64,000 bases of DNA from Verrucomicrobiota bacterium (GTDB taxonomy: Bacteria > Verrucomicrobiota > Verrucomicrobiia > Chthoniobacterales > UBA10450). The translations under genes were made by a program, and so were the position numbers. The notes beneath the pieces were generated by a model. That model was not told the DNA's origin. It worked only from the letters and a program-made list of their open reading frames with translations, and searched no databases. The stretch covers positions 124,001-188,000 of the forward strand of contig QHNH01000022.1 of NCBI GenBank assembly GCA_003218375.1. The letters are read 5' to 3'. Positions 43,074 to 51,350 of the stretch are shown piece after piece; position 1 is the first letter of the stretch, and the number at the start of each line of letters is the position of its first letter.

Positions 43074-43933
43074 CGCTTGAAGATCCTGACGGCACCGGAG
43101 ATTCCAGTGATTTGAAGGGCGATCACGTTTCCAGCATATGTCGCTGTGGACGTTCCGGCTCCGCTAACTGAAGTTGGAACCGTAGCCCCATGCGTCTGAA
43201 TCAGTCCGATTTCGACGATTCGTCGAAGTTCGTAGCTGTCCCCGTTGACTCGGCTCTCTCCCCGCGGATTAAATTGCAACAGCTTTCGAAAAACATACTG
43301 AGCGGTTGGCGCTGGCGTGCCAACTGGATATTGAAAATTGTAAGGTGTGGTATAGGGCGCGGTGTTTGGAATTGCGGCATTAAGTTCTCCGAACCGGCCA
43401 TAGTTGTATCCTGCCGTGAAGTCCGATTGAAGCGTTGGGCGAGTGTCGAAGGTATCGCCGGTTCCTGATCCAACCGCAAAAAGGGGCAAGTGAACGTTGT
43501 CGATGCGCGTTAACTTTCCGACTTGAATAAGCTGTGTTGGATCAATAGCGCCGGTTCCGGACCCATAGATATTTGTTCCATTTTTGGAGGCGACGACCGA
43601 CATCACGAGTCTGCCATTTCCCGCCGTTGCTGGAGTGGTGGATGCGATTGCCCCATTTTCTTCGAAAAAGCCGACCCATGCGTAGGTATTGTTTGCCTTG
43701 GCGTACGTGCGCGCCTGTTCGAGGACGCCTTTGATTGTGTAACCTGCATCTGTGACGTCGTTGGCGCTTTTCAAGTTGGTAACGGCGGGGACGATCAAGA
43801 CCATCAGGATCGTGATGATCCCGATGACGACCAGCAACTCGATCAGTGTAAATCCGCCTGCGCGCGAGGCTACGGCGTGACGGGGGCGGGAGCGAAGCGA
43901 GGATGCGCCCGCCTGCATCGCTATGCGAAGCAT
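43070..43933 (-). CDS. Verru_Chthon cassette protein D-like prepilin
   Basis: A 287-residue protein from the ATG at 43933; a GTG at 43969 and an ATG at 43918 are also possible. GGFTLIELLVVIGIITILMVLIVPAV is a classic type IV prepilin/GspH-like leader junction with E at +5. The unusually long basic leader (SSLRSRPRHAVASRAGG) is encoded by sequence similar to the GCCTCGCGTAAGCGG repeats downstream at 44020-44090. It is the first gene of the four-gene cassette on the minus strand. Confidence 0.65.
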   Translation of the reverse strand: MLRIAMQAGASSLRSRPRHAVASRAGGFTLIELLVVIGIITILMVLIVPAVTNLKSANDVTDAGYTIKGVLEQARTYAKANNTYAWVGFFEENGAIASTTPATAGNGRLVMSVVASKNGTNIYGSGTGAIDPTQLIQVGKLTRIDNVHLPLFAVGSGTGDTFDTRPTLQSDFTAGYNYGRFGELNAAIPNTAPYTTPYNFQYPVGTPAPTAQYVFRKLLQFNPRGESRVNGDSYELRRIVEIGLIQTHGATVPTSVSGAGTSTATYAGNVIALQITGISGAVRIFKR

Positions 43934-43984
43934 TGCGGGCAGGGGATCGATGGAAGGCGCGGAATTCACAGCAACAGGACAGCA

Positions 43985-44277
43985 TTAGAAATTAGAAATT
44001 GGAAAGTAGAAAGTCGAAATGCTGACCCGCCTACGCCGAGGCTTCGGCGTGGCAGGCCCGCTTACGCGAGGCTTCGGCGTGCGCGGACGCTTAGGCGTGA
44101 CAAGCCGGCGTGGCAGGGGCAATGGGAAAGTCGGAAGGCGGAATGCGGAAGGGCGGAGACTCGAAGCGAGCGTAGAGGATGGAGGATAGCCGGGGAAAGT
44201 AGAAATTAGGAAGTAGGAAGCGCAAAGAAATTAGGAAGTAGAAATTAGGAAGTAGGAAACGGAAGGCGGAGGGAGGA
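43985..44277. repeat. compound repeat region
   Basis: About 300 bp without a gene. In order: TTAGAAATTAGAAATTGG units (43985-44020); GAGGCTTCGGCGTGGCAGG and GCTTACGCGAGGCTTCGGCG units (44025-44115); GGAAGGCGGAA units; GAGGATGGAGGATAG; and AATTAGGAAGTAGAAATTAGG units (44200-44265). These combine four of the array families seen elsewhere in the window. No coding potential was seen. Confidence 0.7.
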
Positions 44278-44592
44278 TCAGCCGAGCCGAAGCAAGCGGC
44301 GAATCTTTGCGCGAATCGTTTCAGGATTCTTACTCAGATGAATCAAGGCGTGCACAATGATTCCGCGGGCTTCGACGGAATAAAACAAGCCGTAGCCTGT
44401 AGAGCCAATAACGAGACGTCTCGCTGGCTCATCGAACATTGGCGCCATTTCTGGGTTGAGTCGGAGATTCTCGAGCGTTGCATCGAGTTTGAGAACAAAT
44501 TGCTCGCCGAAAGTCTCATGGCGGTCCTCCAGCTCAGCGAAAATTTGGAGCAGATCGCTCTCGGCAGCCTGCTTCCAGACGATCTCAGGCAT
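44278..44592 (-). CDS. RelE/ParE-family toxin
   Basis: A 104-residue protein with the RelE/ParE fold: IVWKQAAESDLLQIFAEL at the N-terminus, LRLNPEMAPMFD in the middle and YGLFYSVEARGIIVHALIHLSKNPETI at the end. It overlaps its antitoxin gene by 8 bp. ParE members poison gyrase and RelE members cleave mRNA; the sequence alone does not decide. It appears intact. Confidence 0.82.
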   Translation of the reverse strand: MPEIVWKQAAESDLLQIFAELEDRHETFGEQFVLKLDATLENLRLNPEMAPMFDEPARRLVIGSTGYGLFYSVEARGIIVHALIHLSKNPETIRAKIRRLLRLG

Positions 44593-44803
44593 GCCGCCGT
44601 TTCAAAAGGCGATCCCGCAATTCCTCCCAGCGCACTCCAGTTTCCGGTTCGGCTCTGTGCTCGTCTAATCTCTGGCGCAGGAGCTCGATCAGACCAGGAT
44701 CTTTATCCCGCTCGAGTACGACTTGATTGAGAAGTTCCTCGGCCAGAATTTCCTTTTCCGCCGTGGGCAAAGCGAGAACCTCAGGCAAGCGTTCGACGAT
44801 CAC
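44585..44803 (-). CDS. antitoxin of the RelE/ParE pair
   Basis: A 72-residue helical protein (PTAEKEILAEELLNQVVLER ... VRWEELRDRLLKRRHA) of the addiction-module component type placed before RelE/ParE genes. The WEELR C-terminal segment is common in this class and probably wraps the toxin. Confidence 0.75.
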   Translation of the reverse strand: MIVERLPEVLALPTAEKEILAEELLNQVVLERDKDPGLIELLRQRLDEHRAEPETGVRWEELRDRLLKRRHA

Positions 44804-44922
44804 GGTTGAATTGTATCAAAGCTGACCCGACCGTCCAATTTGTTTTCCGAAAATCGGCCGAAGGCGGAAGGCGAATGGAGGATGGGGCGAGCGCGGCGTC
44901 GGTAAGGGCGGCCAAAACCTTT

Positions 44923-45156
44923 TCAGCTCGCCGACTGAGGGAAACCGAATTGCGCATCGAGTTTGGCTTTCACCTTGTCCCACGGCTGGGCTTCGTCTGA
45001 CTCGCCGAGCGCTTCATGGGCCGCCTTCAAATCGTCGGCGTTTTCTAGCGCTTCGAGTTCCGCCAAATCTTCAATGAGCGAGAGGACGCGTTGAGCGCGA
45101 GCATCGGAAAGGTGTTCCAGCTTCGCCATGGCACCGGCTAGATCAGCGTTGCTCAT
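44923..45156 (-). CDS. solitary antitoxin-like protein
   Basis: A 77-residue protein: DLAELEALENADDLKAAHEALGE followed by PWDKVKAKLDAQFG. The ADDLKAA...PWDKVKAKL ending is typical of antitoxins for RelE-type toxins. No toxin frame lies downstream within 100 bp, so it is an orphan, the third TA remnant between 37643 and 45156. Confidence 0.6.
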   Translation of the reverse strand: MSNADLAGAMAKLEHLSDARAQRVLSLIEDLAELEALENADDLKAAHEALGESDEAQPWDKVKAKLDAQFGFPQSAS

Positions 45157-45189
45157 GAACTGAGATTGTCACGCCGGCTGGCGGCGTCA

Positions 45190-45262
45190 ATTCGACGCGA
45201 GAATAGAGGATGTCCGGGGAAAGTAGAAATTAGGGAGTAGGAAGTAGGAAACGGAGGATCGG
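45190..45262. repeat. short-period arrays before the pilus cluster
   Basis: GAATAGAGGATGTCC followed by AGTAGAAATTAGGGAGTAGG and AAGTAGGAAACGGAGG. Same families as at 39186 and 43985. Confidence 0.6.
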
Positions 45263-45314
45263 ATCGGGTTTCGAAACTCGGTAATTTTGGGGGGCTGGGC
45301 GCCCCGACGGGGGC

Positions 45315-46262
45315 ATGCTTCTAGCTTTTCTACGGGGTGTTGTGCTGGAACACACCCTATCCGAGGAGGAGCATAGTCAGATCGTTCAGACGATCGAGAT
45401 GTTTGAGGTCATTCTTCAAACACAGCCGGACGATTATCAGTCGCTCGAAATCCTCAAGGAAGCTTACGCGAAAGTCGGCCGCGCGGCCGATTCGCTGAAG
45501 ACCTCGCGCCGGCTGGCGGAGGCGTATTTCAACAGCGGTTCCTACACGCTCGCGATGCAGGAATGCGAGGTGATTCTCCTCAAGGAACCGAACGCGCCGG
45601 AGATCCTCGCCATGCTGGGCGATATCGAGACGCGGCTCCAGGCGGCGGGACACCAGATCGCGACGGGTGGTTCGAAGACGGGACTCATCGCGACCGCGGG
45701 GGCGAACGGGTCGAACGGGCTTACCCACGGCGCGGCCCACGCAGGGTCGCTCGTCGATCTCCAGACGGGGCGGCACCCACAGAGTTTGCAGGACCGGGGC
45801 GACGAGCACCTGGCGAAATTTTTGGTGATGCAGCAGCTCTTTCCCGAGGAAGAAGTCGCCAAGGCGATGGAGACGGTAAAGAAATTGAACAAGGACCTGA
45901 CGGGCCAGGCGCTGGCGGCGTCGTTATTGGATAAAATTTGCCGGCAGGATACGGACAAGCTGGACGCGGCGATGTCGGGACTGATCGACCGGACGAAGTT
46001 CGCGTATGTGCCAATTGAATATTACGACATCGATCGCCAAATTCCGCGGATGCTGCCGGACAACCTGACGCTGGGCCGGCTCTTTCTCCCGTTCGATTTG
46101 ATCAGCCGCACGATCATGATCGCGTGCTGCAATCCGTTCGATGCCGCGGGGCGCGACGCGGTGCAGCAATCGCTCGATTACACGGTGACGTGGTACCTGG
46201 CCCGGCCGGGCGCGATCATCAAAGCGTTGCAGGATGTTTACCGCCTGGAGACCCGGGCCTAG
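45315..46262 (+). CDS. TPR plus GspE-N (MshEN) domain protein
   Basis: A 315-residue protein. Residues ~20-110 form TPR-like helices (ILKEAYAKVGRAADSLKTSRRLAEAY). Residues ~160-315 resemble the GspE/PilB N-terminal domain that binds c-di-GMP in MshE (IEYYDIDRQIPRMLPDNLTLGRLFLPFD). It lies 6 bp upstream of pilB, as if an extra regulatory N-domain were supplied in trans. A GTG at 45342 is an alternative start. A role in regulating the pilus extension motor is inferred. Confidence 0.75.
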   Translation: MLLAFLRGVVLEHTLSEEEHSQIVQTIEMFEVILQTQPDDYQSLEILKEAYAKVGRAADSLKTSRRLAEAYFNSGSYTLAMQECEVILLKEPNAPEILAMLGDIETRLQAAGHQIATGGSKTGLIATAGANGSNGLTHGAAHAGSLVDLQTGRHPQSLQDRGDEHLAKFLVMQQLFPEEEVAKAMETVKKLNKDLTGQALAASLLDKICRQDTDKLDAAMSGLIDRTKFAYVPIEYYDIDRQIPRMLPDNLTLGRLFLPFDLISRTIMIACCNPFDAAGRDAVQQSLDYTVTWYLARPGAIIKALQDVYRLETRA

Positions 46263-46268
46263 CGGCGC

Positions 46269-47990
46269 ATGAGAAGCAAATCTTTCGCGGAACGCATCGC
46301 CGATGTCCTGATCGAGGACGGCCTCCTGTTGCCGAGCCAGCTCGAGGAAGCGGTCGGCGTGCAACAAAAGGAAGGCGGCCGGTTGCTCAAGATCCTGACG
46401 GACAAACAATTTGTCACGGACCAGGACATGACGGTGAGCATGGGGCGTTGCCTCAACACGCCGCTGATTAATCTCTCGAAGTTGCGGGTGCCGGAAGAAG
46501 TGATGTCGCTGGTGCCACGGGAGCTGGCGAAGACGAACAAGCTGGTCCCGATCGCGCGGTTGAACGGGAAGCTGTTCGTGGCCATGGCGGACCCGACCAA
46601 CGTGCTCGCGGTGGACGACGTGAAGCGCCGAGTGCAGCTCGACATCGTGCCGATGATCGCCACGGAAAAAGCGGTCAACGACGCGCTGGCCGGGGTGCAT
46701 CATGGCGGGGCGCGGATGGCGGAAGTGCTCAAGCAGGTCGCGGAAGACGCGGCGGCCGCGAGCGACGTCGAAGTCGAGACCAAGAAGCGCGATGAGATCG
46801 ATCTCGACCAACTGGCGACGGACTCCGAGGACGCGCCGGTCATCAAGATCGTGAACCTGATCCTGGTGCAGGCGGTGAAGGAAAAGGCGTCCGATATTCA
46901 CATCGAGCCGTTCCAGAAAACGCTGAAGCTGCGTTACCGGATCGACGGCGAATTGATCGCCGCGGAGTCGCCGCCGAAAGCGCTCCAGCTCGCGATCACG
47001 TCGCGCATTAAAATTCTCGCGGGTCTGAACATCGCGGAACGCCGGATCCCGCAGGATGGCCGGTTCCGGATCAAGGTGCTGGCGAAAGACGTCGATCTTC
47101 GTGTCTCGATTTTGCCGACCGCTTACGGCGAAAAGATCGTGATCCGTATTCTCGACAAAGCGGCGCTGACCGGCTCGATCGACCAGATGGGCATGGATCA
47201 GTCGACGCTGGACAAGTTCAAGAAGGCGATCGACGCGCCGCACGGAATGATTTTGGTGACCGGCCCGACCGGCTCGGGAAAAACGACGACGCTTTACTCG
47301 GTGTTGCAGGAGTTGAACAACCCGCAGTACAACATCGTGACGGTCGAGGATCCGATCGAATACGAGCTGTCGGGCATCAACCAGGTGTCGGTCCGGAACG
47401 ATATCGGGCTCGATTTCGCGTCGGCTCTGCGCTCAATCCTGCGCCAGGACCCGGACATCGTGATGGTGGGTGAAATTCGTGACAACGAAACCGCGGACAT
47501 CGCGGTGAAAGCGGCGCTGACCGGCCACCAGGTGTTGAGCACGCTCCACACGAACGACGCCGCCGGCGCGATCACGCGTCTCGATGACATGGGGATTGAG
47601 CCGTTCCTGATTTCCAGCTCGGTCATCATGGCCTGCGCGCAACGACTCGTTAGGCGGATCTGCACGAATTGCCGCGAAGAGTTCGTGCCGGAATCGGAGA
47701 TGATCGCGCGGCTCGGCACGGAAATGCCGGAGGGCGCGGTGTTTTATCACGGGAGCGGGTGCGACCGCTGCAAGAACCGCGGTTATCTCGGCCGGGTGGC
47801 GATCATCGAAGCGCTGCCGGTGAGCGAAGCGATCCGCCGGCTCATCATCAAACGCGCGTCCGCGGCGGTGGTGAAGAACCAGGCGATCAGCGAAGGGATG
47901 CGGACGCTGCGCATGGTAGGGATCGACAAGGCGCTCGAAGGAATCACGACGCTGGAGGAAATCTGGCGCGTCACGGCGGAGGACCATTAG
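46269..47990 (+). CDS. pilB: type IV pilus / T2SS assembly ATPase PilB/GspE
   Basis: A 573-residue GspE/PilB ATPase. Two N-terminal domains (LNTPLINLSKLRVPEEV) precede the ATPase core: Walker A GPTGSGKTTT (~332-341), Asp box TVEDPIEYEL, Walker B DIVMVGEIRD, His box LTGHQVLSTLHTND, and a zinc tetracysteine (CTNC ... CDRC). It drives pilin polymerisation at the inner membrane. It forms a cluster with polarity genes (MglA/MglB-like) downstream. Confidence 0.94.
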   Translation: MRSKSFAERIADVLIEDGLLLPSQLEEAVGVQQKEGGRLLKILTDKQFVTDQDMTVSMGRCLNTPLINLSKLRVPEEVMSLVPRELAKTNKLVPIARLNGKLFVAMADPTNVLAVDDVKRRVQLDIVPMIATEKAVNDALAGVHHGGARMAEVLKQVAEDAAAASDVEVETKKRDEIDLDQLATDSEDAPVIKIVNLILVQAVKEKASDIHIEPFQKTLKLRYRIDGELIAAESPPKALQLAITSRIKILAGLNIAERRIPQDGRFRIKVLAKDVDLRVSILPTAYGEKIVIRILDKAALTGSIDQMGMDQSTLDKFKKAIDAPHGMILVTGPTGSGKTTTLYSVLQELNNPQYNIVTVEDPIEYELSGINQVSVRNDIGLDFASALRSILRQDPDIVMVGEIRDNETADIAVKAALTGHQVLSTLHTNDAAGAITRLDDMGIEPFLISSSVIMACAQRLVRRICTNCREEFVPESEMIARLGTEMPEGAVFYHGSGCDRCKNRGYLGRVAIIEALPVSEAIRRLIIKRASAAVVKNQAISEGMRTLRMVGIDKALEGITTLEEIWRVTAEDH

Positions 47991-47996
47991 CCCGCG

Positions 47997-49778
47997 ATGA
48001 CGATTCCATTTCTCAGCTATTTCACGAGAGGCAAAGGCAACGGCGCGGTAAAGGAAAAACCGGCGGCGCCGGCGAAACCGGTGTTGCCGCCGCTCGAAAA
48101 GCCGAGCAGCGAACGGTTCAGTAAAACTGTGATGCCGAACGCGACCCGGACGTTGCCGCCGCAGGACCCATTCGAGATGGCGGCGCGCTCGACCGCGCTG
48201 GGCGGCCAGATGCCGGGCGCAATCGCGCTCGCGCCCGCCCCGGTTGCGACGGCCTCGCGCACGATTTCGTTTTCGCCGTTGTCGCCGGCGATGAATGATT
48301 TGCCTCCGGCCATCGCGCTCGCGCTCGAACCGACGGTGGAGCGCGTGATCTCACTCGAGCTCAGCGATGTGCTCACCGAGATGCCTCCGGGTTACGTCAA
48401 ACCAACCGAGAGTATCGATACGACTCGGCGCATTTTGTTGAAGGCGTCGGAGGTGGAAAGAGGCATGGCCAGCGGCAAGCCGACCGTTTCCCTGGCGACG
48501 ATTTACCAGCAGGTGCCAGAGATTTTCATTCGTAGAATCGACGACTCCGATGGATCGCAGTTGAAGCTGCCCTTCAAAAAAGTGCTCGATGGGTTCGCGA
48601 AAATGCACGTGCGCACCGACCAGGAACGCGCGACCGCCGTGCCGCAAGTCGAGACGCCGTTTTTGAAGGTAACGCTCGAAGACAACCAGAAATTTGGAAC
48701 GACGACCGAGCCGCTCGAAACGACCGAGCTGCCCCCGGTTAGAATCCAGCCAGCTACGGCCGAGGCTTTGGCAGCCGCCGAACCAGAGGCCGCCGCTGAC
48801 GCACGACTGAAGATGGCGCCGGCGCCCTCGACCAATGGCAAGACGCCGCAAACCCCAGCGCGAATTCCTTTCAAGCTTTCACCGAATGGAACGGACGTGC
48901 CCGCACCTGAGAGTGTTCCAGCCTCAAGCGGGCCGTCCGTTCCGAATCTTTTGCCTTCGCCGCTCGCGCCGGTTGTAGCCGGGATCGCTGATCCCGGCCG
49001 GGATGTGGCGGCGTCTTCTCACCAGCCGGGATCGACGATCCCTGCTACAGCGACGATCTCTCCGCCAGCGCCGGTGCGGATTCCATTCACGATGGTGACC
49101 GCGCCTCTTTCGCCGGTTGAAGAAGAGGCGAAGCAGAAACCGGAACCGTGGCTGACGAAAGAAAGTCTCGCGTCCGCGGTTGGGACGGACACGGCGAATG
49201 CGCCCGAGGTCGCGTCGACGGTTGTCTCGGAAACGGCGCGCGTAGCCGAAGTAAAAATCGCGCTGCCTCTTCTGCCGATCCTGAAAAGCCTGCCGCCGAT
49301 GCAGCTGACAGGCGATCCGAGCTGCGTCCCACCGGATGTTCGCCTCGAATTTCCGTTCGCGTTGATCGAGCCGCAACTCGCCTCGGGCCGGATCAGCGTG
49401 ACCGCGAAGGTTTTTGAGGTGAGTTTGCCGGTGAGCTTTCGCGGTTTGTTCCAAGCGGGACCGGGCGGGGTGGATGTTTCACTGCCCTTGCAGGAGGTGT
49501 TGAAGAATTTGCCCGCGGCTTCCTTGCGGATGCGGGACGACCAGGAGGAACAGGACGCCGGGCAAAATTTCGCTACGCCGTTCTCGGCGAAGGCGGATGG
49601 CGGCGGTGGTCGCAGAAGATTCGAAGCCGGAACCTGCTGGCGTGAACCAACCCAGCGTCGCCGACACGGCGACGGCTACAGAAGAAAAAATTTCCGATCG
49701 CCCATTGCGCACGCCGCTCCAGGTTGCGCTCGATACGGACGAAAAACTGGATGCGAAAGGTGTCGTGGCTCTGGTTAA
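47997..49778 (+). CDS. Pro-rich scaffold protein, frameshifted at its 3' end
   Basis: A 593-codon frame 6 bp after pilB. It is Pro/Ala-rich with repeated amphipathic segments (ISLELSDVLTEMPPGYV, VSLATIYQQVPEIFI, LKLPFKKVLDGFAKM, IALPLLPILKSLPPMQL, VSLPLQEVLKNLPAASL), each likely a short docking unit. From ~49590 the translation becomes Arg/Gly-rich nonsense while the overlapping frame at 49597 becomes protein-like, so one original ~700-residue protein with a C-terminal roadblock-like domain was probably split by a frameshift. A family A repeat (48974-49049) is embedded in frame. Function unknown; context suggests pilus or polarity control. Confidence 0.6.
   Translation: MTIPFLSYFTRGKGNGAVKEKPAAPAKPVLPPLEKPSSERFSKTVMPNATRTLPPQDPFEMAARSTALGGQMPGAIALAPAPVATASRTISFSPLSPAMNDLPPAIALALEPTVERVISLELSDVLTEMPPGYVKPTESIDTTRRILLKASEVERGMASGKPTVSLATIYQQVPEIFIRRIDDSDGSQLKLPFKKVLDGFAKMHVRTDQERATAVPQVETPFLKVTLEDNQKFGTTTEPLETTELPPVRIQPATAEALAAAEPEAAADARLKMAPAPSTNGKTPQTPARIPFKLSPNGTDVPAPESVPASSGPSVPNLLPSPLAPVVAGIADPGRDVAASSHQPGSTIPATATISPPAPVRIPFTMVTAPLSPVEEEAKQKPEPWLTKESLASAVGTDTANAPEVASTVVSETARVAEVKIALPLLPILKSLPPMQLTGDPSCVPPDVRLEFPFALIEPQLASGRISVTAKVFEVSLPVSFRGLFQAGPGGVDVSLPLQEVLKNLPAASLRMRDDQEEQDAGQNFATPFSAKADGGGGRRRFEAGTCWREPTQRRRHGDGYRRKNFRSPIAHAAPGCARYGRKTGCERCRGSG
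48974..49049. repeat. palindromic repeat family A, copy A4, inside coding sequence
   Basis: TGTAGC...GCTACA boundaries with mini-hairpins CCGGGATC/GATCCCGG (loop GCT) and CCGGGATC/GATCCCTG (loop GAC). It is read in frame as VAGIADPGRDVAA...PGSTIPAT within the scaffold gene. The length before the repeat and after it keeps the reading frame. Confidence 0.78.
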
Positions 49779-50106
49779 CAAAATCCCTGGCGTGAAGGCG
49801 TGCTCGATCCTGTTCGGCGACGGCCTCAGCCTCGCGGGAGGTTTGCCGGCTGAGCTGGACACGGACGGCATTTGCGCGATGGCGCCGTCGTTAATTCAGC
49901 GGGTCGAGAATCATCTGGTCGATACGAAACTCGGCCTGCTCCGCGGCATGACCCTTTCTTGTATGAAAGGCGCCATCACCTTTTACATGCACGAAAATCT
50001 TTGCCTCGCGGCGCTCCATGGCGATCTCGATCTGCCCGGCGAAACGCGGGACAAGCTCTCGCGGGTCGTGCACGAGCTTTCCCGAAAATATTCCCACCCC
50101 GTCTAA
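49597..50106 (+). CDS. roadblock-like C-terminal part (second frame of split gene)
   Basis: A 169-residue frame overlapping the previous one by 182 bp in +1. The first ~45 residues (EDSKPEPAGVNQPSVADTATATEE) look like a linker; the rest (VVALVNKIPGVKACSILFGDGLSLAGGLP) matches a Roadblock/LC7-like fold of the MglB type. It lies 9 bp before the MglA-like GTPase. It is either the in-frame continuation of the scaffold gene before a frameshift, or an overlapping gene. A family A right arm (49655-49681) lies in the overlap. Confidence 0.6.
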   Translation: MAAVVAEDSKPEPAGVNQPSVADTATATEEKISDRPLRTPLQVALDTDEKLDAKGVVALVNKIPGVKACSILFGDGLSLAGGLPAELDTDGICAMAPSLIQRVENHLVDTKLGLLRGMTLSCMKGAITFYMHENLCLAALHGDLDLPGETRDKLSRVVHELSRKYSHPV

Positions 50107-50115
50107 GGCTTCTCC

Positions 50116-50784
50116 ATGTCGATCATCAATTATGCGAGCCGGGAGATTCAGTTCAAAATCGTTTACTACGGGCCGGCGCTCTGTGGAAAAACGACGAACC
50201 TCGGCTACATCCACAAGCGGATTAATCCCGAAAACCGCGGGGACCTCGTCTCACTCGCGACCGCCTCGGACCGCACCCTCTTTTTCGATTTCCTGCCGCT
50301 GAACGCCGTCGTCATCAAAGGATTCGTGACGAAGTTCCAGCTCTACACTGTGCCGGGGCAGGTGATTTACAACGCCACCCGGCAGCTCGTGTTGCGGAGC
50401 GTCGACGGCGTGATTTTCGTGGCCGATTCGCAGTGGGAAAAAATGGAGGAAAACGTCGAGAGCTTCAAGAACCTCGAAGACAACCTGGCGAAGCAAAACA
50501 TCTCGATCGACGAGATTCCCTACGTGTTGCAATACAATAAGCGCGACCTCGAGAACATCGCGCCCGTCAACTACCTCGAATACGTGCTGAACAATCGGAA
50601 GAAGCGCGTCCAGAGTTTCGAGGTCGTCTCGAGCACGGGGCAAAATGTGTTCGCGTCGCTGAACGCGGTCTCCCAGATTTTGCTACACAAATTTAGCAAG
50701 CAAAGCGACGTGTCGAAGACGGCGCCGGCGCCGGTAGCCATCCCAGTCGAGCCGGCGGCGAGGAAAGCGGGCGCAACGGTATGA
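50116..50784 (+). CDS. mglA: MglA-like small GTPase
   Basis: A 222-residue Ras-like GTPase. P-loop YYGPALCGKTTN (~18-29), switch region LATASDRTLFFDFLPL with the MglA-type LFFDF, PGQVIYNATRQLVLRSVDGVIFVADSQ and the NKRD base-recognition motif. MglA sets the leading pole and switches pilus polarity in Myxococcus. The C-terminal ~20 residues are a Pro/Ala extension. It overlaps the MglB-like gene by 4 bp. Confidence 0.9.
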   Translation: MSIINYASREIQFKIVYYGPALCGKTTNLGYIHKRINPENRGDLVSLATASDRTLFFDFLPLNAVVIKGFVTKFQLYTVPGQVIYNATRQLVLRSVDGVIFVADSQWEKMEENVESFKNLEDNLAKQNISIDEIPYVLQYNKRDLENIAPVNYLEYVLNNRKKRVQSFEVVSSTGQNVFASLNAVSQILLHKFSKQSDVSKTAPAPVAIPVEPAARKAGATV

Positions 50785-51248
50785 ACGCGATCCCGTGCCT
50801 GACAATTCAGGACGTCGCGAACCTCGATGGCGTCCTGGGCGATTTCCTGAAGAAAGCCGAAGCGGAGCTGACGGTCGTGATCGATCGCGGCGGAAATGTG
50901 ATCTCGCAATTCGGCGACATGACGGTGATGGACGTTACGATCATCGCGGCGCTCGCGGCCGGGTCGTTCGCGGCGACCAAGGAATTGGCACGGCGCATCG
51001 GTGAGATCGAATTCAACGCGCTCTATCACCAGGGGAACGGCAACCACATTTTCATGAACTCGGTCGATGACGACACGATCATGATCACGGTGTTCGGACG
51101 GCAGACCACGGTAGGGCTGGTGCGTTTCTATTCCGCCAGCGCCGCGCAGAACGTCGGCGCGCTTTTAAAGTCGCTCCAAACCGGCGGCCACGGATTTTCC
51201 TTCGACGCGTCCGACATTACCGCCGCGCCGGTTTTCGCGGATGGGTAG
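50781..51248 (+). CDS. mglB: Roadblock/LC7 protein, MglB-like
   Basis: A 155-residue protein with a roadblock fold: LTVVIDRGGNVISQFGDM, AALAAGSFAATKELARRIGE and MITVFGRQTTVGLVRFY. MglB is the GAP of MglA. The coupling by overlapping ATGA supports a GTPase-GAP pair. The stop precedes repeat element C2 by 3 bp. Confidence 0.85.
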   Translation: MNAIPCLTIQDVANLDGVLGDFLKKAEAELTVVIDRGGNVISQFGDMTVMDVTIIAALAAGSFAATKELARRIGEIEFNALYHQGNGNHIFMNSVDDDTIMITVFGRQTTVGLVRFYSASAAQNVGALLKSLQTGGHGFSFDASDITAAPVFADG

Positions 51249-51251
51249 GAC

Positions 51252-51350
51252 CGGAACATAGACTTCCAGTCTGTGTGCCCAGTGGGCTTGCAGCCCGCTG
51301 AATTTTTCTGACAGCGGACAGAATGTCCGCTGGGCGCACAGGCAGGATGC

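Noticed and set aside
43985-44277. Possible CRISPR array
   Set aside because: Units are 7-20 bp and variable, with no constant repeat separated by unique spacers of constant length; no cas genes are near.
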